The notes under the pieces are model-generated. The model was given only the letters and a program-made list of their open reading frames with translations, was not told where the DNA came from and ran no database searches. DNA of 42,913 nucleotides from UBA8389 sp964472175. Its GTDB lineage: Bacteria; Bacteroidota; Bacteroidia; Bacteroidales; UBA1402. The DNA is taken from NCBI GenBank assembly GCA_964472175.1, contig CAYYJF010000012.1, positions 1-42,913 of the forward strand. The letters run 5' to 3'. Both the position numbers and the translations under genes were made by a program. Shown piece by piece: positions 1 to 8,305 of this stretch (position 1 is its first letter; each line of letters begins with the position of its first letter).

Positions 1-197
1 GTCAATCCGGACAAATTCAACAGCACACTCTGATCGTAGTTTTCAACCCCAACAATTTCAATACCAGCAATCTTGTATTCTCTTTTGGATGAATAATATA
101 TCTCCGGCAATTCTTCAGACTGAATTACCTGAACGGGAAAACATATTAAACAGATGGTGCAGAATGCAATCAGACTTATTATTTTTCTTTTGAACAT
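1..197 (-). CDS. bamA: Outer membrane assembly factor BamA, N-terminal fragment
   Basis: Only the first 65 codons lie in the window; the gene runs off the left edge. The ATG at 195-197 opens a hydrophobic signal peptide (MFKRKIISLIAFC, about 25 residues), followed by a segment reading YKIAGIEIVGVENYD and then LLNLSGL, which is how the first POTRA repeat of BamA begins in Bacteroidota. BamA inserts beta-barrel proteins into the outer membrane. It starts 15 bases after the uppS stop, and uppS-bamA is a common pairing in this phylum, so the two are probably co-transcribed. The family assignment depends on the short POTRA-like stretch plus context, since the barrel is not visible. Confidence 0.8.
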   Translation of the reverse strand, partial: MFKRKIISLIAFCTICLICFPVQVIQSEELPEIYYSSKREYKIAGIEIVGVENYDQSVLLNLSGL

Positions 198-212
198 ACT
201 ATTTCAGATTGT

Positions 213-956
213 CTATTGATTGACTTGTTCGCTTGTTTTACCAAACCGTCTTTCTCGATTTTGAAATTCATAAATGGCCTTCCAAAAAGCTTCTTTTCTA
301 AACACAGGCCAATGCGTTTCAGAAAAATAAAATTCAGCATAAGCAACTTGCCACATCAAAAAATTGCTGATTCGAAACTCACCTCCTGTACGTATAAGCA
401 AATCCGGATCCGGAATATCTCGTGTCGTCAATTGGTCTGAAAAATAGGTTTCATCAATTTGATCTACATTGATTTTTCCGGATACTGCCTTGTTGGCAAT
501 TGATTTAACCGCCTCAACAATTTCCCATCTGGAGGAATAACTCAATGCCAAAATCAAGGTTAAATCCGGGCCATTCTCTGTTTCTTTAATACAACGCATG
601 GTGCGCTGCTTTAATGAATCGGGCAATCTGGAAATATCTCCAATCACACGCAAACGAACACCATTTTTAATCAAATCGGGCGTTTCCCTTTCAATGGATT
701 TCATCATCAACTCCATCAATCCCAGCACCTCTGACTGAGGCCTATTCCAGTTCTCCGTAGAAAAGGTATATAGGGTTAAGTATTTCACACCCACCTCCTT
801 AGCAGCCTCAACCACATATCTGACAGAGGCAACACCTTCCATATGGCCAAAAGATCTGTCTTTCCCCATACTCTTTGCCCAACGTCCATTTCCATCCATG
901 ATGATGGCAATGTGGCCGGGGACTTTTGTGCGATCTATTTTTTCCAGATAGGACAT
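213..956 (-). CDS. uppS: Isoprenyl (undecaprenyl) diphosphate synthase
   Basis: 247 residues. Cis-prenyltransferase that condenses isopentenyl diphosphate onto farnesyl diphosphate to make the C55 lipid carrier for peptidoglycan and surface glycans. Conserved blocks are plain: HIAIIMDGNGRWAK near the N-terminus with the catalytic Asp, SFGHMEGV, LTLYTFSTENWNRP in the middle, LSYSSRWEI, and the C-terminal DPDLLIRTGGEFRISNF followed by YAEFYFSETHWP. The frame is open upstream to 1142, but that extension lies inside the DUF6089 gene and has no family similarity. The ATG at 954-956, two bases beyond the DUF6089 stop, gives the normal length. The gene sits between an outer-membrane protein gene and bamA, with which it is probably translated from one message. 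Confidence 0.95.
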   Translation of the reverse strand: MSYLEKIDRTKVPGHIAIIMDGNGRWAKSMGKDRSFGHMEGVASVRYVVEAAKEVGVKYLTLYTFSTENWNRPQSEVLGLMELMMKSIERETPDLIKNGVRLRVIGDISRLPDSLKQRTMRCIKETENGPDLTLILALSYSSRWEIVEAVKSIANKAVSGKINVDQIDETYFSDQLTTRDIPDPDLLIRTGGEFRISNFLMWQVAYAEFYFSETHWPVFRKEAFWKAIYEFQNRERRFGKTSEQVNQ

Positions 957-957
957 G

Positions 958-1647
958 TCATTTGTAACATTCAGGACTTGTTCCCAACAAGTCGACGGTG
1001 ATAAATACAGCAAGAATCGAATACCAATCCTTGTTTTTATTCCAGACATCGGTTCCGGTCCAAGCATTATCCAGTCTAAAACCGGATACTTTGGTCTCGT
1101 AATCCAAATGGTCTGAAAAAGTCTTTTTAAACAACCATTCACAGCCCAGATTTACCCTGGGCATGGCTTTAATTCTTATTCCTACTCCAAATGGAATATG
1201 AGGAGTTATTCTGTATTTGTCCGCTTGATAACCAGTCATTCCCAAACCCAACGCAATGTAGGGTGAAAACCGACTAAATCCATCCATAAACTCGGGAACA
1301 CCGTATTGAGCAAAGCCCAATTCATAGACCAACGAGGCATCCAACAAATTTGATTCAAACGAAATATCTTTTCCTTGTGGAAAAAGATTTGATCTTCCGA
1401 CAGTGCTTCCAGCAATCCTGGCTGTTCCGATATTGGCTTTTAATGACATATTTCCAGCCAAATTCAAACGACCAATCAAGCCGATTGCTGGTCTGGGATT
1501 TTTCAAAACATGATCGGTATTTGCCTCACCCATATATGAAGATACACCTCCAATAGCACCGAGTTCAAACCGATACTCTTGCGCATCCAATTGAATGATT
1601 GACGCAAAAAAAAGGAAGCCTGTTAATATCTTCAGTTTTGGATTCAT
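958..1647 (-). CDS. DUF6089-family outer membrane beta-barrel protein
   Basis: 229 residues. An N-terminal signal peptide (about residues 1-22, ending near LDAQE) is followed by alternating hydrophobic strands such as YRFELGAIGGVSSYMGEAN and FSPYIALGLGMTGYQ, typical of a small outer-membrane barrel. The composition, length and position directly upstream of uppS match the DUF6089 proteins of Bacteroidota, whose exact role is not established; a structural or biogenesis role in the outer membrane is inferred from the uppS-bamA context. Its stop overlaps the region just before the uppS start, and it begins 6 bases after the upstream lipoprotein gene ends, so translational coupling is likely. Confidence 0.8.
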   Translation of the reverse strand: MNPKLKILTGFLFFASIIQLDAQEYRFELGAIGGVSSYMGEANTDHVLKNPRPAIGLIGRLNLAGNMSLKANIGTARIAGSTVGRSNLFPQGKDISFESNLLDASLVYELGFAQYGVPEFMDGFSRFSPYIALGLGMTGYQADKYRITPHIPFGVGIRIKAMPRVNLGCEWLFKKTFSDHLDYETKVSGFRLDNAWTGTDVWNKNKDWYSILAVFITVDLLGTSPECYK

Positions 1648-1653
1648 TGGCAG

Positions 1654-2844
1654 CTACCTTCTGTCAAACAACATTTTATTTTGATATGCCTTCCAAATCA
1701 AATCTGTTTTTCCGGCAGGACGCTCCCCACCAAACAAATATATAAAATAGCTATCATAATCGTTTGAACCATCTGTGGTTCGCTGTACATAAACTGCTGT
1801 TTGATTCAAACCTGCAGGCATTTTTTTAAATGCCCATAAGTCGGGAGCATTCATCCATGTCACACCAAAATCGGGTGAAATCCGAAACGTCGGCACATAT
1901 TGATTCAAGGCATTGTATCCACCATAACAAACCAAATAATTGTCGTATTCAAATAAGATGGCTTTTTTCCTGACTGGAGGAGCAATTTTCGAAATTTCAC
2001 TATTTCCCAAAGAGACCCAATTCAAACCGTCATCCGTAGCCCATACATTTTTCACCAAAGAATTGCAAGCGGTGATACCACCCACAGCAATCAATTGATC
2101 AACACCGGTATTGGTTACATGTTTGATNNNNNNNNNNNNNNNNNNNNNNNNNNNNNNNNNNNNNNNNNNNNNNNNNNNNNNNNNNNNNNNNNNNNNNNNN
2201 NNNNNNNNNNNNNNNNNNNNNNNNNNNGTCAGACCTGAAACCGGCAATTCAGTCCAGGATGTGAAAAAATCGTTTGACACATACGTTTTTATATTGGACA
2301 GTGCATCAACTCCAAACAAATACCAGCTACCGTCCTTTGCAATGATTTTGTTTTGAGACAAAGCCACAGGCAATTTTGTCGCTAAAGGCTCTAAAATCAT
2401 TGAGTCAGGATTTACCTGATGAACATTAACAAAGACTGTGTAAGATTTGGTAAACTTTCCGTCTGCTGAAGTATTTTTCAAAACAACTGGTTGTGAAAAA
2501 TCAACGGAATCATCCTGCTCTTCCCACAACACATCATCAAAAAACATTTCGCTATTGGAGGATTGAACACTGACAGTAGGGAAAAGTGAAGATATATTGC
2601 TTTGGTATGGCAATGAGTCCAAATTGAATATTTTTCCGGTAGTTCCATCGGCCTGTATACCATTGAGCGGATCTATGAAAAAGGAGTACTCTTCAATATC
2701 GGGACAATTATCATGTTGTTCAAAGCCAAAAGACAAAACGTTGGCAGAATAGTACCCGAGTTCTTCAAATTCATCCCAACAGGAAACAAAGAATGTTGGA
2801 AAACAAATCAACAAAAGCAAAATGCCTTTCCTGGACTTAGCCAT
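1654..2844 (-). CDS. Lipoprotein of DUF6242-like type, interrupted by an assembly gap
   Basis: About 396 codons including the run of Ns. The start at 2842-2844 places a lipoprotein signal directly at the N-terminus, with lipobox FFVSC and the acylated Cys at residue 22; an earlier in-frame ATG at 2874 would add ten polar residues and is less likely. The N-terminal half (LSFGFEQHDNCPDIEEYSF, then FDDVLWEEQDDSVDF and KSYTVFVNVHQVNPD) resembles the DUF6242 lipoproteins of Bacteroides. The C-terminal half has repeated kelch/sialidase-like turns (VWATDDGLNWVSLG, SPDFGVTWMNAPD, YLFGGERP), suggesting a beta-propeller. Both sides of the gap fit one protein, but its true length is unknown. It is the first gene of the envelope operon. 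Function unknown; surface or periplasmic location inferred. Confidence 0.7.
   Translation of the reverse strand: MAKSRKGILLLLICFPTFFVSCWDEFEELGYYSANVLSFGFEQHDNCPDIEEYSFFIDPLNGIQADGTTGKIFNLDSLPYQSNISSLFPTVSVQSSNSEMFFDDVLWEEQDDSVDFSQPVVLKNTSADGKFTKSYTVFVNVHQVNPDSMILEPLATKLPVALSQNKIIAKDGSWYLFGVDALSNIKTYVSNDFFTSWTELPVSGLXXXXXXXXXXXXXXXXXXXXXXXXXXXXXXXXXXIKHVTNTGVDQLIAVGGITACNSLVKNVWATDDGLNWVSLGNSEISKIAPPVRKKAILFEYDNYLVCYGGYNALNQYVPTFRISPDFGVTWMNAPDLWAFKKMPAGLNQTAVYVQRTTDGSNDYDSYFIYLFGGERPAGKTDLIWKAYQNKMLFDRR
2128..2227. other. Assembly gap (100 Ns)
   Basis: Exactly 100 undetermined bases inside the DUF6242-like lipoprotein gene. A round 100 is the usual placeholder for a scaffold join of unknown size, so the length and reading frame across it should not be trusted. 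Confidence 0.98.
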
Positions 2845-2913
2845 GTGGCATTTATTATGGTTTCTTTCGGTCATTCTACAATTAAAAAATTGGATTTTAA
2901 CTTATTCAATCGG

Positions 2914-2921
2914 CAAAAGTA
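2914..2921 (-). promoter_or_regulatory. Putative -7 element for the lipoprotein-DUF6089-uppS-bamA operon
   Basis: Read on the minus strand this is TACTTTTG, a match to the Bacteroidota -7 consensus TAnnTTTG, about 70 bases before the lipoprotein start. No clear -33 TTTG is seen at the usual spacing. Confidence 0.45.
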
Positions 2922-2970
2922 GTAAGTTTTTTATCTTTTACTGGTATGCTTTTTAAAGTTTTATGAAAAT

Positions 2971-4089
2971 TTAGATTTGTGTCATGTCCGTTACCAGAGG
3001 TTTGTATTTTTGTTTCTTCACAAAATGTCTGATTTCTCTGCAATTTTCACCGTTACCATAGGTGTAAGTCTGTTTAAAAATAGGGTCATGAAACAGAAAT
3101 GATGGTGCTTTCACACCACGACCTATCTGAAGTGGTCCGTTCTCGAAATAGACTTCATCCCAAAGATTTTGATCCAGAAAGGATTGAAGCAACTTTGCTC
3201 CACCCTCGACCAGCAACACCATTTTTTTCATTCCATACAATTCATCTAAAAGATGTGTTAAAAAATTCGTGTCAAACGGTACGGACTTCCATTGAATACC
3301 ATCTTTACTATCTGCACTTTTTTCTGTAAAAACAACTGTTGGAATGCTACCATCGAAAAGATGCAGGTGACTCGGTAATTTTCTTTCTTTATCAATAACA
3401 CAACGCAAGGGATCGTTGCCAAACCAATTTCTGACATTCAGTTTCGGATTGTCCTTCCATGCTGTTTGCGTTCCCACAAGAATGGCATCACATTCCGATC
3501 GTAGTTTATGGGCCAACATGCTGGTAAAATCAGAGGAAATTTTCAAGGGAGGGGCTTCTTCCAGCCCACGTCTTGGACCATCGATAAAACCATCCGAGGT
3601 TTGTGCCCATTTTAAAATAATCCTGGGCCTCTTCTCTATGAAAAAATCCAAATAAGGTGCATTCAACGCATGGCATTTTTCGGTTTCAACACCTACCAAC
3701 ACCTCGACACCGGAGGCTCTGAGTTTTTCAATGCCACGACCCGAAACCAAGGGATTGGGATCCAAAGTCCCAATCACAACTCTGGGTATCCGCATTTTTA
3801 GTATCAAATCCACACAAGGAGGCGTTTTCCCAACATGTGAACAAGGTTCTAAGGTTACATATAGGGTGGATTTTGAAATGAGTTCTTTTTCGCGAACCGA
3901 GTGAATGGCATTGGGTTCTGCATGTGGTTCACCCGCTTTTCTATGCCAACCTTCACCAATAATTGTATGATTGTAGACCAAAAGTGCACCAACCTTCGGA
4001 TTGGGGCTACAAGTGCCTTCACCATTCCTGGCCAATTGAATACAACGTCTCATGTATTGGACATCTTGATTGGATTGATCCTTGTTCAT
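2971..4089 (-). CDS. ribD: Bifunctional riboflavin deaminase/reductase RibD
   Basis: 372 residues from the ATG at 4087-4089 (another ATG two codons earlier is possible). The N-terminal cytidine-deaminase-like domain (about 1-145) deaminates the pyrimidine intermediate of riboflavin synthesis; its zinc ligands are visible as HAEP (with the catalytic Glu) and PCSHVGKTPPC. The C-terminal domain (about 150-360) is the NADPH-dependent reductase, with LKWAQTSDGFI, the substrate-binding region and a glycine-rich VEGGAKLLQSF block. Length is normal for the fused enzyme. The gene stands alone, divergent from prmC across about 55 bases, an arrangement common in Bacteroidota; no other rib genes are in the window. 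Confidence 0.95.
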   Translation of the reverse strand: MNKDQSNQDVQYMRRCIQLARNGEGTCSPNPKVGALLVYNHTIIGEGWHRKAGEPHAEPNAIHSVREKELISKSTLYVTLEPCSHVGKTPPCVDLILKMRIPRVVIGTLDPNPLVSGRGIEKLRASGVEVLVGVETEKCHALNAPYLDFFIEKRPRIILKWAQTSDGFIDGPRRGLEEAPPLKISSDFTSMLAHKLRSECDAILVGTQTAWKDNPKLNVRNWFGNDPLRCVIDKERKLPSHLHLFDGSIPTVVFTEKSADSKDGIQWKSVPFDTNFLTHLLDELYGMKKMVLLVEGGAKLLQSFLDQNLWDEVYFENGPLQIGRGVKAPSFLFHDPIFKQTYTYGNGENCREIRHFVKKQKYKPLVTDMTQI

Positions 4090-4118
4090 TTGCACATTGA
4101 ATTTTCAAAAAAAAATAG

Positions 4119-4126
4119 TAGCTTTG
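4119..4126 (+). promoter_or_regulatory. Putative -7 element for prmC-recX-comF
   Basis: TAGCTTTG matches TAnnTTTG and lies 17 bases before the prmC ATG, implying a very short leader. Confidence 0.5.
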
Positions 4127-4143
4127 TAAACAAATTATTAAAT

Positions 4144-4995
4144 ATGCAGCAGTTTTACGCACATCTAAATGAAGCATTGAAAGGTCTCTACCATCCGGAT
4201 GAAATCAAGTTCATCGGAAAAATGCTTTTAATGGAAATGGCAGAAATGACTCCAAACCAGATATACGCATGCAAAGATAAAATATTTCCTGAGGAAACAT
4301 TGGAAACCTTATTCGCTGCAGTGAAAAGAATATCAGAAAACGAACCCATTCAATATGTCATTGGGCACACCTACTTTTATGATTTAAAATTTAAAGTTGC
4401 GCCCGGTGTGCTCATTCCCCGGCCTGAGACCGAAGAGCTTGTGGACTGGATTCTTCGTGATCCATCCGTACAGAGTATTCATAATCCACACATTTTAGAT
4501 ATCGGAACCGGAAGTGGGTGTTTGGCCATTAGTCTGGCAAAAAATCTTGCACCTGCGAAAGTCGATGCCTGGGATATTTCGCCCGTTGCCCTGGATATTT
4601 GCAATGAAAATGCGACACTCAACCAGGTGGCATTACACACCTCTAAAATGGATGTGCTTCAACCGAAGGAATTGCCTGAAAACGAATCATGGCATATCAT
4701 TGTGAGTAACCCACCCTACATCAAACCGGACGAAGCAGCAACAATGAAAAGAAACGTATTGGATTTCGAGCCTCATCTGGCACTATTTGCATCTGAGAAC
4801 AATCCGCTTGAGTTTTATGAAGCCATTTCCAAGTTCGCATTCAAAACCTTGGAGAATAATGGATTGCTCTATTTTGAAATCAACGAACATCTTGGAGAAG
4901 AGACCCTTGAAGCGGTTCAGAAGCAGGGCTTTAAATCGGTGGAAATAAAAAAGGACATCAATGGAAAATCCCGCATGATCAGGGCAAAAAAATGA
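4144..4995 (+). CDS. prmC: Release factor glutamine methyltransferase
   Basis: 283 residues. Methylates the Gln of the GGQ motif in peptide-chain release factors using S-adenosylmethionine. The N-terminal helical domain (about 1-75) is followed by the linker PIQYVIGHTYFY and by VLIPRPETEELVDW, a PrmC signature. The SAM site is ILDIGTGSGCLAISLA and the catalytic NPPY motif appears as IIVSNPPYIKPDE. The frame is open upstream to 3901, but that part lies antisense to ribD and carries no domain; the ATG at 4144 gives the usual length and lies just after a promoter-like element. The stop overlaps recX by four bases, so the two are translationally coupled. Confidence 0.95.
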   Translation: MQQFYAHLNEALKGLYHPDEIKFIGKMLLMEMAEMTPNQIYACKDKIFPEETLETLFAAVKRISENEPIQYVIGHTYFYDLKFKVAPGVLIPRPETEELVDWILRDPSVQSIHNPHILDIGTGSGCLAISLAKNLAPAKVDAWDISPVALDICNENATLNQVALHTSKMDVLQPKELPENESWHIIVSNPPYIKPDEAATMKRNVLDFEPHLALFASENNPLEFYEAISKFAFKTLENNGLLYFEINEHLGEETLEAVQKQGFKSVEIKKDINGKSRMIRAKK

Positions 4996-5453
4996 ACGAA
5001 GCAAATCAAAAAAAAGCATTGAGTTACGCCATGCAACTATGCTCCAGGACGGAGTATTGCAAACTGGACATCGTACAAAAAATAAAACGTTACGACTTAA
5101 CGGAAGCCGAACAACAAAGTGTCATCAACAAACTTGAAAGTGAAGGCTTTATCAATGAATCCAGATATATTCGAAGTTTTGTACATGACAAGCAGCAATT
5201 TTCAGGTTGGGGAAAACAAAAAATACGTTACACCTTGCAACATAAAGGTTTGTCTGAAATAATCATCGACGAAGCATTGAACAATGTGGATGAAGAAGCG
5301 TATCTGGATCAACTAAAAAAGCTCCTTCTGCAAAAAAAGAAACAAATCAAATATGGCAGCGATTTTGAGATGAATGCCAAGCTTTTCCGATATGCATTGT
5401 CAAGAGGTTTTGAATCTGAACTCATCTGGAAAGTCATCAATCAAACCGTATAG
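4992..5453 (+). CDS. recX: Regulatory protein RecX
   Basis: 153 residues, made of the three-helix repeats typical of RecX: ALSYAMQLCSRTEYCKLDI, then LESEGFINESRYIRSFVHD, then GWGKQKIRYTLQHKGLSE. RecX binds RecA filaments and limits recombinase activity. The ATG overlaps the prmC stop as ATGA, and comF follows after 11 bases, so all three form one transcription unit. The link to prmC is positional rather than functional; the pairing recurs in Bacteroidota. Family membership is secure; the exact effect on RecA is inferred from other species. Confidence 0.9.
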   Translation: MNEANQKKALSYAMQLCSRTEYCKLDIVQKIKRYDLTEAEQQSVINKLESEGFINESRYIRSFVHDKQQFSGWGKQKIRYTLQHKGLSEIIIDEALNNVDEEAYLDQLKKLLLQKKKQIKYGSDFEMNAKLFRYALSRGFESELIWKVINQTV

Positions 5454-5464
5454 TTTAAGCTAAA

Positions 5465-6178
5465 ATGGAGCAAAGAAAGGTTGCACATATTGTCAAAGAA
5501 ACCCTGAATGGGTTGGCCGATTTCACCTGGCCAAACTTGTGCCTGCTTTGTGAGGCCCCTCTGCTAAACGGAGAAAAGCACCTGTGTATCAAATGCATAT
5601 ACCATCTTCCTCAAACGAACATGGACGATTTAACCAACAATAAATCAACCGAACGACTGTCAGGACGTTTTGCTTTTGAGAAAGCCTACGCAGCATTCAA
5701 GTACGATAAGGATTCCAAAATCCAAAAGTTGCTTGAACTGATCAAATACAAAGGAGAAAAAAAAATGGCGGTTCATCTTGGTCAACTCTGCGCTCAAAAG
5801 GCATTGGAGTTGGGGTTATTCAAGGATATCGATTGCATCATCCCTGTCCCATTGCACCCCAAAAAATTCAAAAAAAGAGGATACAACCAAAGTGAAATGC
5901 TGGCAATAGGCTTAAACCACTCATTGAATGTCCCAATACTCACGGATACCCTTATACGTACCAAAAACCAACAAAGCCAAACCTCAAAGAATTTGTGGGA
6001 CAGATGGAAAAACACCCAAACAAATTTTCAACTATCAACTACCGCTCAAATAGAAGGCAAACATCTCCTCTTAATTGACGATGTACTGACCAGTGGTTCA
6101 ACCCTGGAAGCATGTGCAAAAGTGCTGTTATCAATTCCGAATGTGAAAATTTCCATTTTTACGCTAGCAATCGCATAA
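5465..6178 (+). CDS. ComF family phosphoribosyltransferase-like protein
   Basis: 237 residues. An N-terminal zinc-finger-like block has two CxxC pairs (CLLC and CIKC, about residues 27-45). The type I phosphoribosyltransferase domain follows, with CIIPVPLHPKKFKKRGYNQS, typical of ComF, and the PRPP-binding loop LLLIDDVLTSGSTL near residue 205. ComF proteins support uptake or processing of transforming DNA in naturally competent bacteria, but the family is widespread in non-competent species, so competence cannot be concluded here; no other com genes are nearby. It follows recX closely and is the last gene of the prmC operon. Confidence 0.88.
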   Translation: MEQRKVAHIVKETLNGLADFTWPNLCLLCEAPLLNGEKHLCIKCIYHLPQTNMDDLTNNKSTERLSGRFAFEKAYAAFKYDKDSKIQKLLELIKYKGEKKMAVHLGQLCAQKALELGLFKDIDCIIPVPLHPKKFKKRGYNQSEMLAIGLNHSLNVPILTDTLIRTKNQQSQTSKNLWDRWKNTQTNFQLSTTAQIEGKHLLLIDDVLTSGSTLEACAKVLLSIPNVKISIFTLAIA

Positions 6179-6253
6179 TATTTTGATTAAAAGGGTATTC
6201 ATTTGGATTTGTTGATATTTCGAAATATATTCGAACAACTTTTTCAATCAAAA

Positions 6254-7555
6254 ATGAGTTATAAAACACACATTGCCACACTGTTGTTGATTTGTTTTGG
6301 AGTATTTGAAGTTCAATCCGTTGAACAAACCAAAACAGGGTATAACCTAGGTATACTGCCGGCAATTTCGTTCAACTCAGACGAAGGATTCCAATATGGA
6401 GCCATCCTGAATTTATTCAACTACGCGGATGGTAGTCGCTATCCCAAATATGACCACTCCTATTATTTAGAAGGCTCAAAATACACCAAAGGAAGCACGG
6501 TTCTTCGGTTTTACCTCGACTCAGACAAGTTGCTGGAAGGCATTCGGACATTTGCGGATGTGAGCTACATCGATGAAAGCCTGCTGGATTTTTACGGTTT
6601 CAATGGATATCAAAGCGTGTATGATCCCAATATCGAGCAGACCAATCGTGCCTTTTACAAACTATCTCAGAAACAATACAGACTTTTGCTCGATTTTAAA
6701 GGCCCGACACCCATTCAAAACATGTATTGGACAAGCTCCATCAACATGGTTCGTTACAAGGATGCACCTGTGAACTATGACAAATTGAATAGCAACCCGG
6801 ATTATCCTGACATCCAACCAGGATTGAGTTTATATGAAAAGTACCGGGATTGGGGACTCATACAACCGGATGAAGCCAACGGGAACTTCATCACCGCCCT
6901 GAAAGCCGGACTCATCATCGACTCCAGAGATCGTTTAAACAACCCAAGCACAGGCATTTACACCGAAGCCATTGTTGAATTGGCCCCTGAAGCACTGAAT
7001 AAGAATCCATATAGCCGGTTTTCTATATTACACAGACAGTATGTAGAACTGGTAAAAAACAAACTTAATTTTGCCGGACGATTAGGCATTCAAGGCCGAA
7101 TGGGAGGTCACCGAATTCCATTTTACAGATTGCCTGTCATGATGTCACCCTTTGCCAATCGAACAAATCCGACCGGACTTGGTGGAGCAAGCAGCCTGAG
7201 AGGAATACTAAGAAACAGAATCACCGGTGACATCACTTCTTTAGGGAACCTTGAGCTTAGATGGAAGGCAGTGAATTTCAAGCTGGCAAATCAAAATATC
7301 TATATTGGATTCAACACCTTTGCTGACGCAGGTTATATCTTAAAGCCTTTAGAACTGGATTTAAGCCGTGTACCAGCATTGGAAAAGCCAATCTATTTTG
7401 ACCTGCAAACAAAAGAATCTGTCCATTCGTCCATTGGTTTTGGTATCAAATTGGCCATGAATGAAAATTTCGTGATTTCTGGCGAATGGGGTTCCTCCTT
7501 AGATGAAAGAGACGGAAAATCGGGCATGTATATCAATTTGAATTATCTATTTTAA
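6254..7555 (+). CDS. BamA/TamA-family (Omp85) outer membrane barrel without POTRA repeats
   Basis: 433 residues from the ATG at 6254, which opens a signal peptide (MSYKTHIATLLLICFGVF); an upstream in-frame start at 6203 would bury it. The mature part begins directly with barrel strands (GYNLGILPAISFNSDEGFQY), and the Omp85 signatures are visible as DSRDRLNNPSTGIYTEA and the loop-6-like SSLRGILRNRITGD. The protein ends in Phe (NLNYLF), as expected for an outer-membrane barrel. At this length there is no room for POTRA domains, so a translocation or assembly role like that of BamA is uncertain; a transporter or lipase-associated barrel is possible. It is 75 bases downstream of comF and may have its own promoter. 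Confidence 0.8.
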   Translation: MSYKTHIATLLLICFGVFEVQSVEQTKTGYNLGILPAISFNSDEGFQYGAILNLFNYADGSRYPKYDHSYYLEGSKYTKGSTVLRFYLDSDKLLEGIRTFADVSYIDESLLDFYGFNGYQSVYDPNIEQTNRAFYKLSQKQYRLLLDFKGPTPIQNMYWTSSINMVRYKDAPVNYDKLNSNPDYPDIQPGLSLYEKYRDWGLIQPDEANGNFITALKAGLIIDSRDRLNNPSTGIYTEAIVELAPEALNKNPYSRFSILHRQYVELVKNKLNFAGRLGIQGRMGGHRIPFYRLPVMMSPFANRTNPTGLGGASSLRGILRNRITGDITSLGNLELRWKAVNFKLANQNIYIGFNTFADAGYILKPLELDLSRVPALEKPIYFDLQTKESVHSSIGFGIKLAMNENFVISGEWGSSLDERDGKSGMYINLNYLF

Positions 7556-7566
7556 TATTTTGTTAT

Positions 7567-7639
7567 GTTTTACGCACGAATCCCATTAGTTTGTTGAGGA
7601 TTGCTTACTTTTGCACAAGGAATCATAAATGCGTAAAAC
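7567..7639. repeat. Perfect 10-base inverted repeat bracketing the pyrE promoter
   Basis: GTTTTACGCA at 7567-7576 and its exact complement TGCGTAAAAC at 7630-7639, with arm centres 63 bases apart (about six helical turns). The putative pyrE -7 element lies between the arms, so only the right arm would be transcribed; a DNA-level operator is more natural than an RNA stem. Confidence 0.5.
7606..7613 (+). promoter_or_regulatory. Putative -7 element for pyrE-SRPBCC-argH
   Basis: TACTTTTG matches TAnnTTTG, about 42 bases before pyrE. TTTG-like bases occur just upstream (7590-7593) but at shorter than usual spacing. Confidence 0.5.
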
Positions 7640-7654
7640 CTACACCCAATACAT

Positions 7655-8299
7655 ATGCCGGAAATGAAAAAAATCGAACGAATTGTTGCTTCTAAACTGC
7701 TTAAGATCAAAGCTGTTAAATTACAGCCATCCAACCCATTCACATGGGCATCAGGCTGGAAATCACCAATTTATTGCGACAATAGAAAAACGCTTTCCTA
7801 TCCTGAATTGAGAAATTTCATCAAAATTGAATTGGCGAGATTGATTCGGGAAAAATACGAACATGTGGATGCCATCGCAGGTGTTGCCACCGGAGCAATT
7901 GCTCAGGGAGCCATGGTTGCTGAAGAATTGGGTTTGCCATTTGTATACGTACGTTCATCTCCAAAAGATCATGGCTTGGAAAACCTGATTGAGGGCGATT
8001 TAAAACCACGAATGAAAGTCGTTGTCATTGAAGATTTAATTTCCACAGGTGGAAGCAGCTTGAAAGCGGTTGAGGCCATTCGAAGGGATGGATGTGAAGT
8101 CATTGGCATGATGGCCATCTTCACCTACGGTTTTCCACAAGCAGATGAAGCCTTCAAAAAAGCCAAAGTTGAATTGACTACTTTGAGCAACTATGATGCC
8201 GTCCTGGAAACTGCACTTTCAACCAATTATATTCACGAATCCGAATTGAAAGCCTTGCAGGAATGGCGTATTTCTCCATCTACATGGCAACCCAAATAA
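7655..8299 (+). CDS. pyrE: Orotate phosphoribosyltransferase
   Basis: 214 residues (a start at the third-codon-downstream ATG, 7664, is equally possible). Converts orotate and PRPP to orotidine monophosphate in de novo pyrimidine synthesis. Visible signatures are FTWASGWKSPIYCDNR near the N-terminus, the loop YVRSSPKDHG with its catalytic Lys, and the PRPP-binding motif VVVIEDLISTGGSS near residue 130. Six bases separate its stop from the next gene, an SRPBCC protein that habitually accompanies pyrE in Bacteroidota. A promoter-like element and an inverted repeat lie upstream, suggesting regulated expression. Confidence 0.96.
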   Translation: MPEMKKIERIVASKLLKIKAVKLQPSNPFTWASGWKSPIYCDNRKTLSYPELRNFIKIELARLIREKYEHVDAIAGVATGAIAQGAMVAEELGLPFVYVRSSPKDHGLENLIEGDLKPRMKVVVIEDLISTGGSSLKAVEAIRRDGCEVIGMMAIFTYGFPQADEAFKKAKVELTTLSNYDAVLETALSTNYIHESELKALQEWRISPSTWQPK

Positions 8300-8305
8300 C
8301 AAAAA

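Noticed and set aside
957..1142. N-terminal extension of UppS
   Set aside because: In frame but inside the DUF6089 gene, with no family similarity; the ATG at 954-956 gives the normal protein.
2111..2356. Open frame on the plus strand through the first N gap
   Set aside because: It exists only because undetermined bases cannot give stops; it is antisense to the lipoprotein gene.
3901..4143. N-terminal extension of PrmC
   Set aside because: Antisense to ribD and upstream of the promoter-like element at 4119-4126.
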